Positions 47,626-58,718 of a DNA stretch of 64,000 nucleotides are shown one piece after another. Position 1 is the first letter of the stretch. The number at the start of each line of letters is the position of its first letter. Source of the DNA: Eucommia ulmoides (Eukaryota > Streptophyta > Magnoliopsida > Garryales > Eucommiaceae); contig CM028335.1 in the NCBI GenBank assembly GCA_016647705.1, positions 40,573,212 to 40,637,211 of the forward strand. The letters are read 5' to 3'. A program made the position numbers and the translations under genes. The notes beneath the pieces were generated by a model. It was not told the DNA's origin. It made no database searches and saw only the letters and a program-made list of their open reading frames with translations.

Positions 47626-48987
47626 TATAATAGTCCGGTTCCCCAGGGCTACAACTTGGTTTCTCCCGTTGGAGAATTTACACTAACACCGAACGACCAA
47701 TATTTTATTTTATAAAATTTGATAAATTTTACAACACTACAGCAACCAATATATTTATCGAATACATCGATTTAATTTTACAACCGTAAATAATAAATTC
47801 AATTATTACAAATAAAAATAATCACCAATAATTATTTAGTAAATAATCAAGATTGCAGTCATTTAATAATTAGTCAAATAATAACTAGTAGTTATTTGGG
47901 TCACTTGATAATTACTATGTTCTGTTCTTAAAAATTTATGTTAATATGTTCTAATTGAAACTAAAGGGGCCAAAGCGAGATTTCTGCCAAACTTCAAGGG
48001 TCCCAATTCATGCTACCAAACACCATCCGACCCAAGTGGACCTTCCCAATTATAAAATGTGAGAAATTTCACAGCTACGACGATAATCATAATTATCCAA
48101 TTCTTCGGGTTAATTCTACAACAGTGAATAATTGAAAAATTGGAGAAATTTTACAATCACGGCTATAATTATAATTATCGAATTTTCGCGTCGATTTTTA
48201 CAACTTGTAAATAATAAATGCAACTATTAGAATTTAAATAGAATTTCAAACAAAATTCTTGTCGTCGTTTCGTTCTTACTGGCCCTATAATCAAAACTGT
48301 GGTATTGTGAATCAATACTCAGTAGAATTTCAACATCTCTAATACGTGCATTTAATCAATTTTCAAATAAAACATATAGACATGTTTTTCACATAAATTT
48401 CACATAATAAACTAAAATATTTCACGAAAACTAACAACTAAAATTTAACGACAACTTTCGCATGAATCACATAATGAGATTAAATACAAATATTAAAAAA
48501 GTTAAAAATTCTACCTGAAATCCGAGCCAAAATCTAAGCCGGATTATCTTTCTCGCACCAAACATATAAAGAAGGATGTTGTGATCTTTTTCCTTTTTTC
48601 TTTCCAGCTGCTTTTTATTTTTATCATTAATCTATTCTGTTGGATTCTTGAGCAATTGGTTTTTCTTTTCTTTTCTTTTTTATCACTTCCTCTCATTATT
48701 ATTATTATTATCATTATTATGATTATTATTAAACGTATAACACGTGTAATGTTGATATATATATATATAACTTGGTCACAATTGATTCCTTAACTATTAA
48801 GGATTTAAAAGAATTACATTTAATACCCCATAATTATAAAGTAATTCATATTAAACTTAATAATTACACTTATCTCTCGAAAAATAATCAAATATTTATT
48901 TTTACCATAAATTTACAAAATAATCCCAAAAATATTAAACATATATAAAATAATATTGTCAAAAATATAAATTTTTGGGATATTACA
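47626..48987 (-). repeat. 3' LTR of the minus-strand gypsy element
   Basis: On the minus strand TGTAATATCCC...GGGAACCGGACTATTATA. About 160 bases shorter than the other LTR in one block (relative to 52866-53026). Holds short (TTA)n and (TA)n repeats at 48691-48770. Confidence 0.85.
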
Positions 48988-49915
48988 ATCTACCCCCCTT
49001 AAGTAAATCTCGTCCTCGAAATTTTATTTTTAGAAATAGCTCAAAATCACAGGGTTTTTATTAATTATATTCTAAAATCTTATATTTCTAAATCCTTCTG
49101 TTGCGCACTTTGATTTTAATAAAAAAAATAATGATAACGAATTCCAATTTATCTTTTTATAAACTCGTAAAAATATCGCCAGAAGCTTCCAATAGAAATA
49201 AACAACCGATTTTTTATTAGTAAAAAAAAAAAACATCATTTAATCCTCTAATTTGCATGTCATAAATTCCTACCAAAACATTACACCTAATGATACCACA
49301 TGGTTCTGGCATATTAACATGTATCAAAACAAGTTCAATACTCATATGCATGTATAAAAAATATTACAATTAGATATGAAAATTATGAAGACAACCTTGC
49401 ATCAAAATCTAGATAAGGCTGAACAACACATATTCGGATTTATATAAATAACACCAAAAATATTCCTATTGTCAAGTATTCCAATACTCACAACAGTTCT
49501 ACCATACTCCAACCCTACCTACTATTACTAGTGGACCAATTTCTACTTAAATTTCTTGACAAAATATTTTATTAGTGTACTGTCTTCATAGTATAAAAAC
49601 AACTTTGGATTAAGTGTCTTTATCAAAATCTACTTTCCAACAATATATTTATATAGCCATTTACGTGGCAATATCAAAGTCCTAACAAAATTTATCAAAA
49701 TAGAACATTCGAATTTTAAATCAACTAGTCAACTCACTTATATATAATAAAATACCATATTTCCTTATCAGCCATATGATCGTTTACTTCACGATCGGGA
49801 ATAATAACGGTACTGTAACCTGTCCATTTGTGCAATCTAAGCTTGTAATCAGTGTCAAGGCTATTTAATATCTCCAATTGTAGGAGCCAACACGTGGTAT
49901 AAACCACCATATCAT

Positions 49916-49970
49916 GATGATAATCATCATCATTATCATCATCATCATCAACAACAACAACAACAATAGA
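49916..49970. repeat. (ATC)n-(AAC)n microsatellite
   Basis: Degenerate ATC repeats followed by AAC repeats in the interior of the minus-strand gypsy element. Confidence 0.85.
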
Positions 49971-50753
49971 TATCAACCACCTACAAGACTTGTCCTCCTG
50001 TCAGGTTATAACATAACGTCCTACAAGACATGCCCTCCTGTAAGGACCAACCACATCTCGCAGGACATGCCGTCTTGACGAAACGAATTATGGCATAGTT
50101 GGATAATAAAAATTATTTTCTACCTTTTAAAATTTTACTTGATCCATTAATCATTGTAACACTATCTATTTTCATCAAAACTTTTTTTCCCCATAATTTA
50201 ATACGAAAAATATAATTTTGATGATTTATATAGAAGACAGTAAACATCGTTAAGTTGATATTTTCAATTCAACGACAAATCCTATGGTCCACGACTAACA
50301 TGATACTTCCCTAAAACTTATCAAGAAAACAACTGGTAAAAGTCAGAGATGTATTCTTAAAGGATCTGTGGCATATCAAATGCCTAATCAATTATATTCA
50401 CAACCTAATCAAAGGAAACAGAATTGAGCTTTGTCTAACATCAGGTATGTGTAATAAATCATGATACTTAAAAAAAATCATATACTTCCCATTGCCTTGA
50501 TTCCTCCAAAAATAATAAAACACTTAAATTTAAAACTTCATACTTAATCAAGAAATTGTAAAAACAGAGGATATGTTTTGCCAAATTGCCATTGCATGAC
50601 TTGGATCAAAAGCATAACGACCCTTATTTTTATTTATTTTTACTTCCTAAACTTAGCTACGTATTTTAATCAAGGATAAAGTGGACAGTTCAATAGAGTT
50701 TTATGCAAATTGGAATGTTCAAAAAATCTGATCTCTAATTCCGGGGGTATATT

Positions 50754-52011
50754 TGTTGCGATATTTTATGAGCTTTGAATTACTTACAAGTGCACGAGGT
50801 TAAGTTTTAATAGTATAGGAAGTGAGAGGTTGTCGTATCCATAAGGATTGGTTTAAATTGTCGCTAAGTGCCGCGATTATCGTAACCGAACTTTATTTAG
50901 ATATTCCAATTTTGGGTTTTTTGTAAAATTATAAAACTAAACTAAAATACTTGAAATAAATTCTATAGAAATGGATTATCTTGGGATTAACTTCGTTCAC
51001 TTGTACGTGCTTGATTTAGTCTAGTCTACACTAACGGTCATCAACCTATTCAACAATCTAGATATCTAAAACTCACTTACTACCTCTCCCGAGTATAAAG
51101 TGAGTGAATATGCAACCACGTCAACACCGATATCCCTATCAAGCATCTAAACGATTACATGCGTCTTGCCCCAACCTCATGGATTGCACATGTTCTAATA
51201 ATCTTCCGAAACATTAGAACTTTGTGTTGTGTTTTAATCCTAGTCCGAATCCGAGGTTACCTATCCCGAGTGTCAAATCTCGTATTCTCAAATCAACCTT
51301 AATATCATAATAAGTATACTATGGAAGTAATAAAATGCTAAACACAATCGAATAGGGATGAACAACCATTAATGAAACAAATATTTACTCAAACATAATA
51401 TTCGTGAACTACATCAATCCCTAGATAATAAGCGTTTAGTTACACATGGTCATAACCAAATATTCAACTACAAATGAGATATACATAATCAAACAACCAA
51501 TAAAAGTTTAGAATGAAAGAGAGAAACAAGAGAGGGTAGCCAAATCTGAAGAGTAGATGATTCCATGTCCGTTAAGTCCGCTCTAATCTCGTTTCCTCTT
51601 CTCCAATTGATGATCTCCTCTTGCTTGGTCTAATTTTAGGGCTCCAACAACCTCCTTGGAAATGGTAGGATGAAGGGATATATATAGAAATAAAAAAATG
51701 TCCGAAAAATATCTAGAAAACGCGTGTCAGCTGGTGCTTAGTTACTGCAACGAGCAAGGGCCAGTGGCCCTTGGCTGTGAGCGCTGCAACGAGCAAATGC
51801 TCGCTATAGTGGGTAGCATGCAGAATGCCTGGGTTGCTCTTTTTTCACACGTTTCTTTACCGACGTCCTACCGACAAGCTTGATTTTCAACCGTTTTTGC
51901 CCATAACACCTTATTTGCATAAAAACAAATAAAAATGAATTAAAACATTACAAGTACACTCGAAAATAACAAAATTTGGTTTGAAAATATATAGATAAAA
52001 TCAATTTATCA
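50754..52011 (-). repeat. Athila-like solo LTR, TSD ATATT
   Basis: On the minus strand TGATAAATTGATTTTATC...ATATCGCAACA, 1258 bp, with ATATT on both sides (50749-50753, 52012-52016). Shares layout with the LTRs at 23356 and 27971: the TGATA start, a block of palindromes (51755-51803), a TATA-like CTATATATATCCC (minus, about 51687-51675), and the final CTCGTGCACTTG region. No interior remains, so it arose by LTR-LTR recombination. Confidence 0.85.
51755..51803. repeat. Palindromes in the solo LTR
   Basis: CAAGGGCCAGTGGCCCTTG (51755-51773, perfect with a central base) and CGAGCAAATGCTCG (51790-51803). They occupy the position where the other LTRs of this group carry ACCGCCTAGGCGGT. Confidence 0.8.
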
Positions 52012-52299
52012 ATATTCATCACTTAAAGACCAAATTAATTTTCTAGGGACCATTTAGCATTCACCAAAACTTTAGGTGTCAACAATGATATATTTATGTT
52101 CATTTACATAAACTCATATGTTGTTCCTACATCCTGTGTTGCAAAGAGAAGAATTGTATTATATTATTATTTTTTTCTGGTTTTCGAATCAATGAAAATG
52201 TATTAATTTTTTAAAAAAAATAAAAAATTAAAGTGTTAATTCACTTATTATGAGTAATGGGTACTATAACCCAAACTTAGGGTGGTCGCAATCTTATTT

Positions 52300-52435
52300 T
52301 GATACCACCTGTAACAGTCCGGTTTCCCAAGGTTGCCACTTGATTTCTCCCATTAGATAATTTACACTAACACTGAACGACCAATATTTTATTCTATAAA
52401 ATCCGATAAATTCATAATCTTGTTCTAATGCCACC
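52300..52435 (-). repeat. Duplicated U5 tail and PBS
   Basis: Directly inside the 5' LTR end is a Met-like PBS (GGTGGCATTAGAACAAG), then about 110 bases of the LTR's own U5 end (to GGACTGTTACA), then a second PBS (GGTGGTATCAAAATAAG, about 52312-52296). The sequence after the second PBS matches the normal post-PBS interior at 38590-38640. Confidence 0.75.
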
Positions 52436-53706
52436 TGTAACAACCCGGTTCCCCAAGGCCGCCACTTGGTTTCTTCCTTTGGAGAATTTACACTAACACC
52501 GAACGATCAATATTTTATCCTATAAAATCCGATAAATTTTACAACGCTACAGAGACCAATTATATTTATCGAATACATCGATTCAATTTTACAACCGTAA
52601 ATAATAAATACAATTATTACAAATAGAAATAATCACCAATAATTACTTAGTAAATAATAAAGATTGCAGTCATTTAATAATTAGTCAAATAATAACCAAT
52701 AGTTATTTGGGTCACTTGATAATTACTATGTTTTGTTCTTAAAAATTTATGTTAATATGTTCTAATTGAAACTAAAGGGGCCAAAGCGAGATTTCTGCCA
52801 AACTTCAAGGGTCCCAATTCATGCTACCAAACACCATCCCACCCAAGTAGACCTTCCCAATTTCATCATTCTAACCCATGAATCAGAGGCCATCCCAAGT
52901 TGTATATATATATATATATATGCAACTTGGGTGGGGCTCTGATAGGTTTATAATAATTATATACTATAGTATATTCGTATGCAAAAGATGATACCGATTT
53001 TTGTAAGTAATATTGTATTTTATAAAATGTGAGAAATTTCACGTCTACGACGATAATCATAATTATCCAATTCATCGGGTCAATTTTACAACAGTGAATA
53101 ATTGAAAAATCAGAAAATTTTTACAGTTACGGCGATAATTATAATTGTCAAATTATTGAGTCGATTTTTACAACTTGTAAATAATAAATGCAACTATTAG
53201 AATTTAAATAGAATTTCAAATAAAAATTTTGTCGCCGTTTCGCTCTTACCGGACTTACAATCAAAACTGTGGGATTGTAAATCAATGCTCAGTAAAATTT
53301 CAGCCTCTCTAATACGTGCATTTAATCAATTCCCAAATAAAACACATAGACATATTTTTTACATAAATTCCACATAATAAACCGAAATATTTTACGAAAA
53401 CTAACTAAAATTTAACGACAACTTTCGCATGAATCACATAATGAGATTAAATACAAATATTAAAAAAGTTAGAAATTCTACCTAAAATTCGAGACGAAAT
53501 CCAAGCCGGATTATCTTTCTCGCACCAAACGTATAAAGAAAGATGTTATGATCTTTTTCCCTTTTTCTTTACAGCTGGTTTTTATTTTTATCATTAATCT
53601 ATTTTGTTGGGTTCTTAAGCAATTGGTTTTTTTTTTTTTTTTTTTTTATCACTTCCTATTATTATTATTATTATTATATTTATTAAACATATAACACGTG
53701 TAATGT

Positions 53707-53754
<48 letters not shown>

Positions 53755-53983
53755 TATAAAAAAAAAATTGTTCACAATTGATTCCTTAACTATTAAGGAT
53801 TTAAAAGAATTACATTTAACACCTCATAATTATAAAGTAATTCATATTAAACTCAATAATTACATTTAGTTCCCCAAAAATAATTAAATATTTATTTTTA
53901 CCATAAATTTACAGAATAATCTCAAAAATATTGAACTTATATAAAACAATATTTTCAAAAATATAAATTTTCGAGATATTACA
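52436..53983 (-). repeat. 5' LTR of the minus-strand gypsy element
   Basis: TGTAATATCTCGAAAATTT...CCGGGTTGTTACA on the minus strand. Contains a hairpin (52882-52943), a poly-T block (53627-53647), (TTA)n and (TA)n at 53711-53751. Confidence 0.85.
52882..52943. repeat. Inverted repeat with (TA)n loop
   Basis: Two 21-base arms, ATCAGAGGCCATCCCAAGTT(G) and (C)AACTTGGGTGGGGCTCTGAT, about 18 of 21 complementary, separated by about 20 bases of TA. It lies in the block missing from the partner LTR. Confidence 0.8.
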
Positions 53984-53988
53984 ATAAC

Positions 53989-54517
53989 AAAGTAATGTAA
54001 AATAAAAGAACGTGTGGGCATATCAAACAACGTAATTGTTTACATAAAAATTGTGAATATTCATAGTAGCACAATTAGCGTTAAGATATATTAAAATATT
54101 TAAAAATAGTAAAATAAAAATATGAATCTTCACATCTTGATATTTTTTTACGAAATAACATTGTATATAAATAATAGAAAAAAGATGATCGAAGAACAGA
54201 TAAATATTTTCTAAAACATCTCTCAGGACTAAAATTTTTATTACGGAATAACATTGTATATAAATAATAGAAAAAAGATGATCGAAGAACAGATAAATAT
54301 TTTCTAAAACATCCCTCAGGACTAAAAATTTTATTATAGTAATTAAGGTTCTATTTTTTTATTTCCATATCTCTGAGAGTTTATATATTAAATTTCCCAA
54401 TTAAGAATAGAAGCAATATTTTGTGTATTTTTATTCGTTAGTTATCTTTTTATTCTTTATCTTTATTATTTTTTTCATTTGTCAAAAAAATTATTGCTTC
54501 TATTCTAAATTTATGTA

Positions 54518-54563
<46 letters not shown>

Positions 54564-54788
54564 CATTTATTCTCTATTTTGTTAACGCTTTCATTTGTAA
54601 AAATTAAAAAATGAAAGATAAAAAAAAAAAAAAAATAGGGAAAAGAGAGTTCTTTCTTTTCATTTTTTTTTCATTGAACTGGGTGGGAGAGAGTGAACAG
54701 CGAAGATTTTTCTTTCCTTTTTTTTATTAAAAAAAAAAGGATGGGGAAAAAGTTACATTTGAGAGAGTTTGGGAGAGATGTTGGAGGG

Positions 54789-54834
<46 letters not shown>

Positions 54835-55751
54835 AGATTGAGTAAATGGAGTGGATTCCAGACAAATATATATAGATAGATAGAGAGTGAATTGGTAGGG
54901 TAAAAAAGTGGGAGGAGACACGTAAAACAGAGAGGGTGGGCCACGAAAGAAAAGAATACTGCAATAAGAGTAAAGAATATATTTCTCTCCCCTTGTATTT
55001 TAATTTTCGACGTCAACACGAGTTATGGCAGGTGAAATGACTAACTCTCCTTCATTAACAAATCCATCCAATTTTTCGACATAATTTTCAATTTAATGAA
55101 ATTGAAACGAAATTACAAGATCAAATATGTTATATTAGAAAATTCAAGGTCCGCTAAAACCTCAACCCATAATTGAGGGACTAAAATAACACTTTCCCCC
55201 GACAATTTTAATGGGATTATTTCTAATTCAACACTCCAATTCCACACTGCCTAAATAACTTTTTCAGAAGTCCATTTTGCCTTCGACAAGTGAGGTGGAC
55301 CAATTTCAACCACTTCTCCAGTCATTTTTCTGATTCAATGAAAAGTTGAATCTTTAAAAACGTAGCCATAGAACATGTGAGCCTGCTGCTTTTTGGAAGG
55401 CGATCGACAAAGTTTGCCATCGGCGTTGAGCTCTAGTAGTGCCTAGAAATTTCCCTAGGCTGAATTAATAGTACATCACCATCACCACAGGATAAAGAAC
55501 ACTAGAAAAGACCACGTTATGTAATAAAGTACGCAAGTGGGAACCCTTTTAGGCAAATGAGTATTCAAACATAATAAGATAAATTAAATCGAATTCAGTA
55601 TGACATGTTACCTAGGAACAGCAAGCCACTGATAATAAAAGAGACATCAACATCCCAAGTCTTTCAAGAAATTTAACAGGAATCATACTAGTTATACACT
55701 ACTCTGGATTGGATAATTTATGAACAAAGATAGACGAAACTGTCAGTGAGT
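53989..55751. other. AT-rich sequence with tandem duplication and simple repeats
   Basis: No gene recognised. Holds a 93-bp tandem duplication (about 54154-54339), poly-T of about 42 (54520-54561), (AT)n at 54803-54831 and pyrimidine-rich blocks. It would include the 3' end of the candidate gene at 55752-57210; no polyadenylation signal was assigned. Confidence 0.5.
54154..54339. repeat. 93-bp direct tandem duplication
   Basis: Two nearly identical units, each with AATAACATTGTATATAAAT...CTCAGGACTAAAA; one substitution (TCTC/CCTC) and a small indel were noticed. Confidence 0.85.
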
Positions 55752-57210
55752 TCACAGCGCCTGAAAACCAAAAAAGAGAAACGGTTAGACTGACTCATGC
55801 TTCTTCAAGACTTATAAGCCAGTGTGCACTGAATCAAAACTTTATTTGGGCAAGAGGCACTCCTAAGTTCAAACAAGAATTCCATTAGAGGTCCATAAAA
55901 AAAAAAAAAAAAAAACAGTTCGGCAGTATTTTAGTGTTCATGGGAAAATATATCTTTATTTTTTATTTTATTTATTTTCGAAATCCAGTAATACATTTCC
56001 TTTATTTTTCCATTTTTCTACATTCTCCATCCCACCAGCACCTTTTCACTGTGTCTGGATTGAGAAGAATTGAGAGAAGAGTAAAGTTTTAAATAGCAAT
56101 ATCGGCCCTATCGGGTATGTGACGGTAACGGTCGCATTGTAACGGTATCGGAAGTATTGGTCTGTCCATTATGGAAATCGACCATAACAGTCGTAAATTT
56201 TTTTTTAAATCATCAAAAAATTCTATAAAACTCAATAATTGCTATTATTCAATTCTTTTAACCCTAAATAAACATTTCAATTCTAATAGATATTTTGACA
56301 TTTAGCTATACATATAACACATTAAAAATATAAAAAAGACAAAAATAGAAACCAGTTATTGAAGAATCTTAAAACAATAAGACAATACACAACATCTAAT
56401 AAATATATGTCATTCATCAAATTAGTAAATTCATATTTACTAATTTCAAGAAAATAAGATATATGTATGTGTGTATATATATACATAAAAAAAAAGGAAT
56501 TAAAATCCAATTTTGCAGAAACTCAAAAAATAAAAATAAAAAAAGAGCTCGGGGCAGAATCGCAAACTAGTGAATCAAACACAGAAAAAAAAATTACGTG
56601 GTCATTACAGCTGAAGTAAGGCCGTTCCAATCCCATTACGGCTATGAATCGCCTGCCTACCATTAAATCAGCCCGTAACGATAATGGGAGGGTCGAAATC
56701 CATTACGTAACGATTGATATTTAAATCCATTGAAGAGAAGACTTCTATCAATAGAAAATATTATTTTTCTTTCCATCTGGATGGATAAGAAAAAATAAGA
56801 GTATAACTGTGCTAGCCAAATTAAGACTAGACCCTACTTAAAATAATAAAATGATAATGAAGAAAATGGAAACAATGATAGTAAGTAAAATAGTAGCAGA
56901 GGTTTGTATTTATCTAGAATTATCCTTGTCATATAGTCCGATCCTTTATTTTTTCCTAGTACAAAACCTAATTTAGCCACAAGTTAAACCACATTAGGAA
57001 CAATTTCACACAACCATTGCAAAGTAATCCACACTTCTTACCTCAACCGGTGATATAGAATCCCTTTCAGAATTCAAGTGACCACTAAGTCTCCTGCATA
57101 AGAACACAACTTTTCAAATCTTTGCACTATGATCAAATTTTCAAGCTGTGAGACACAAGGAAGACAGTAATATACCTAGGCCTCTCAGACTTGGCAAGAT
57201 GCTTGGACAT
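55752..57210 (-). CDS. Candidate spliced short ORF, 31 codons, unknown function
   Basis: Not recognised as any known family. The ATG at 57210 opens exon 57210-57176 (MSKHLAKSERP..., ending in phase 2 at CCTAG|GTATAT). An 82-base intron (57175-57094) ends TTATGCAG. Exon 57093-57042 continues RLSGHLNSERDSISPVE and ends GTTGAG|GTAAGAA. A 1281-base intron ends in a strong pyrimidine tract, TTTTTTGGTTTTCAG. Exon from 55760 gives Ala-Leu and a stop at 55754-55752. The frame is open only when spliced this way, and an in-frame stop precedes the ATG. Upstream on the minus strand is a CT-rich stretch typical of plant leaders and a possible leader exon ending near 57753. It could also be part of a larger or broken gene. 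Confidence 0.4.
56088..56725. mobile_element. MITE-like element with terminal inverted repeats, in the intron
   Basis: Both ends open TTTAAATA[G/T]CAAT and continue with GTAACGGT/CGTTACG-rich text (left to 56195, right from 56595). AT-rich middle without coding. A clear target duplication was not found, so the exact ends are provisional. Confidence 0.55.
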
Positions 57211-57686
57211 TATCGAGGCCTACAATATCCAACACTACATTTCAGTTTTCTCACAACTATAAGAATGGGAATCAACGTACAAGCTTAATCCAACTGGCAT
57301 GACAACCGCAAAGAAGTAAAGGAGATACATTGACGTACTGTATGCAAATGTATTCAAAAGGGTTAATTTCAATTACACCTGTCATCTAAGAAACACTAAC
57401 ACGGATAAAGAAAGTGGATACAGTGAGACACGGATGCAAGGATATGCCAAATCTCAAAAAAGTAAGATAACGATACCGTTAGGATACATACATACATATA
57501 TATATATGGTAAACTAGAGGGATTGTTCATAAACATACTCCCAAAGTGGAGTGTTCTCAACATTTTTAGTAAAACATTGCAAGCAACATTGCACCATTAA
57601 CTGAAGGAAAACCAGTAGACAAATTCGCTTGAACAAAAAAAATGAAGAAAATAGAGGGGGAGGATATAAGGGAGAGAGAAAGAGGC

Positions 57687-57730
<44 letters not shown>
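57687..57730. repeat. (GA)n microsatellite
   Basis: About 20 GA units; on the minus strand (CT)n upstream of the candidate short gene. Confidence 0.9.
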
Positions 57731-57732
<2 letters not shown>

Positions 57733-57860
57733 AAATTAAACAAGAGAAAAACACCTATAAGAGGTTGCCGGCGAAGTCGCCAGTGGTTGTTTAGGCCGTC
57801 AAAGAATTTTTGTCGACTGTGATCCTTCAAAGAGGGGCTACTGCTGTCATCAATTTAAGG

Positions 57861-58480
57861 CTGCTCCTTGTATTGATTTTTATCGATTTAGAAATACAGA
57901 ACCTTTAATTTAACTTGTTAAATTATAAATTCTACCCCCTTAGTTTATGAATCTTACATTTAAAAACATCCACTAAATATTACATAAAAATATCTGCTGC
58001 CTTGTCCCCATGTATTCCCACATATCCGAGTTGTGTCCTAGCATGTCCAACAACAATTTAATATTAAAATAATAGGACATGGATTTTAACGTGCCATTTT
58101 CCAGGCATGCCCACAGCTTTACACACTAGGGATTTGGCAGTATTTCCATTTTGCTTCTTTTGTTGGATGAGAAAATTGCGAGGTCGTAAGTTCATGCGTT
58201 GAACTAGAATTTTAGCATAAAAGCATTTTTGTCCAGTGATAAAGTTCATTTTTCTTTGGAAAACTTTGAATGTGTTGATCACTAATAAACCAACATTTTG
58301 TTTCCCCAAAAAGGGAAAGAAAAGATGAAAATAAAAAGGATGAACAGGAAAAGCAGGAAAATAGAAATGAATAGTAAGAAATAAAATTCAGAAAAGAAAT
58401 CAATAATAAAAAAGAGAGAGAAGGTGAAGATGCCTTCAACGTCGCCCGATGATCCTAGGCACCACCTCGGGCATCACACA
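57861..58480. other. Unassigned sequence left of the copia element
   Basis: No gene recognised. If the candidate gene on the minus strand is real, its promoter would lie here. A short GAGGTCGTAAGTTC motif at 58179 is vaguely tRNA-like. Confidence 0.4.
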
Positions 58481-58707
58481 TGTTGGAAAATAAATTAATA
58501 CACATGTAATATTTTATAATAGGAATGCTTAAATGGTGGGAATTACAATTCCACTCAATAATTTTGTTTTCCATTTTCTATTGAGTTAGTTTCCTTATTT
58601 ACTTAATCTCTCAATTACCTCCTTGTAATTAGCTAGGATTATCTTGTATATATAGGCACAAAAAAGGCCTCATATAATATACAATAAAATACTCATTCTT
58701 TCTGAGA
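58481..58707 (+). repeat. 5' LTR of the copia element
   Basis: TGTTGGAAAATAAATT...ACTCATTCTTTCTGAGA, with a TATA-like TATATATAGG near 58650. Confidence 0.9.
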
Positions 58708-58718
58708 TGGTATCAGAG
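58708..58718 (+). promoter_or_regulatory. Primer binding site, initiator-Met
   Basis: TGGTATCAGAG, the standard plant copia PBS, immediately after the LTR. Confidence 0.9.

Larger units (their letters stand above)
47626..53983 (-). mobile_element. Non-coding gypsy element, minus strand, TSD ATAAC
   Basis: LTRs at 52436-53983 (5') and 47626-48987 (3'), with ATAAC on both sides (47621-47625, 53984-53988). Polypurine tract at 48990-49001 (minus CTTAAGGGGGGTAGA), preceded by the pol-end remnant TTTCGAGGACGAGATTTACT at 49021-49002. No gag or pol. A reverse copy of the 18459-19560 repeat lies at 49560-50100. Interrupted by a solo LTR (50754-52011). Confidence 0.85.
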
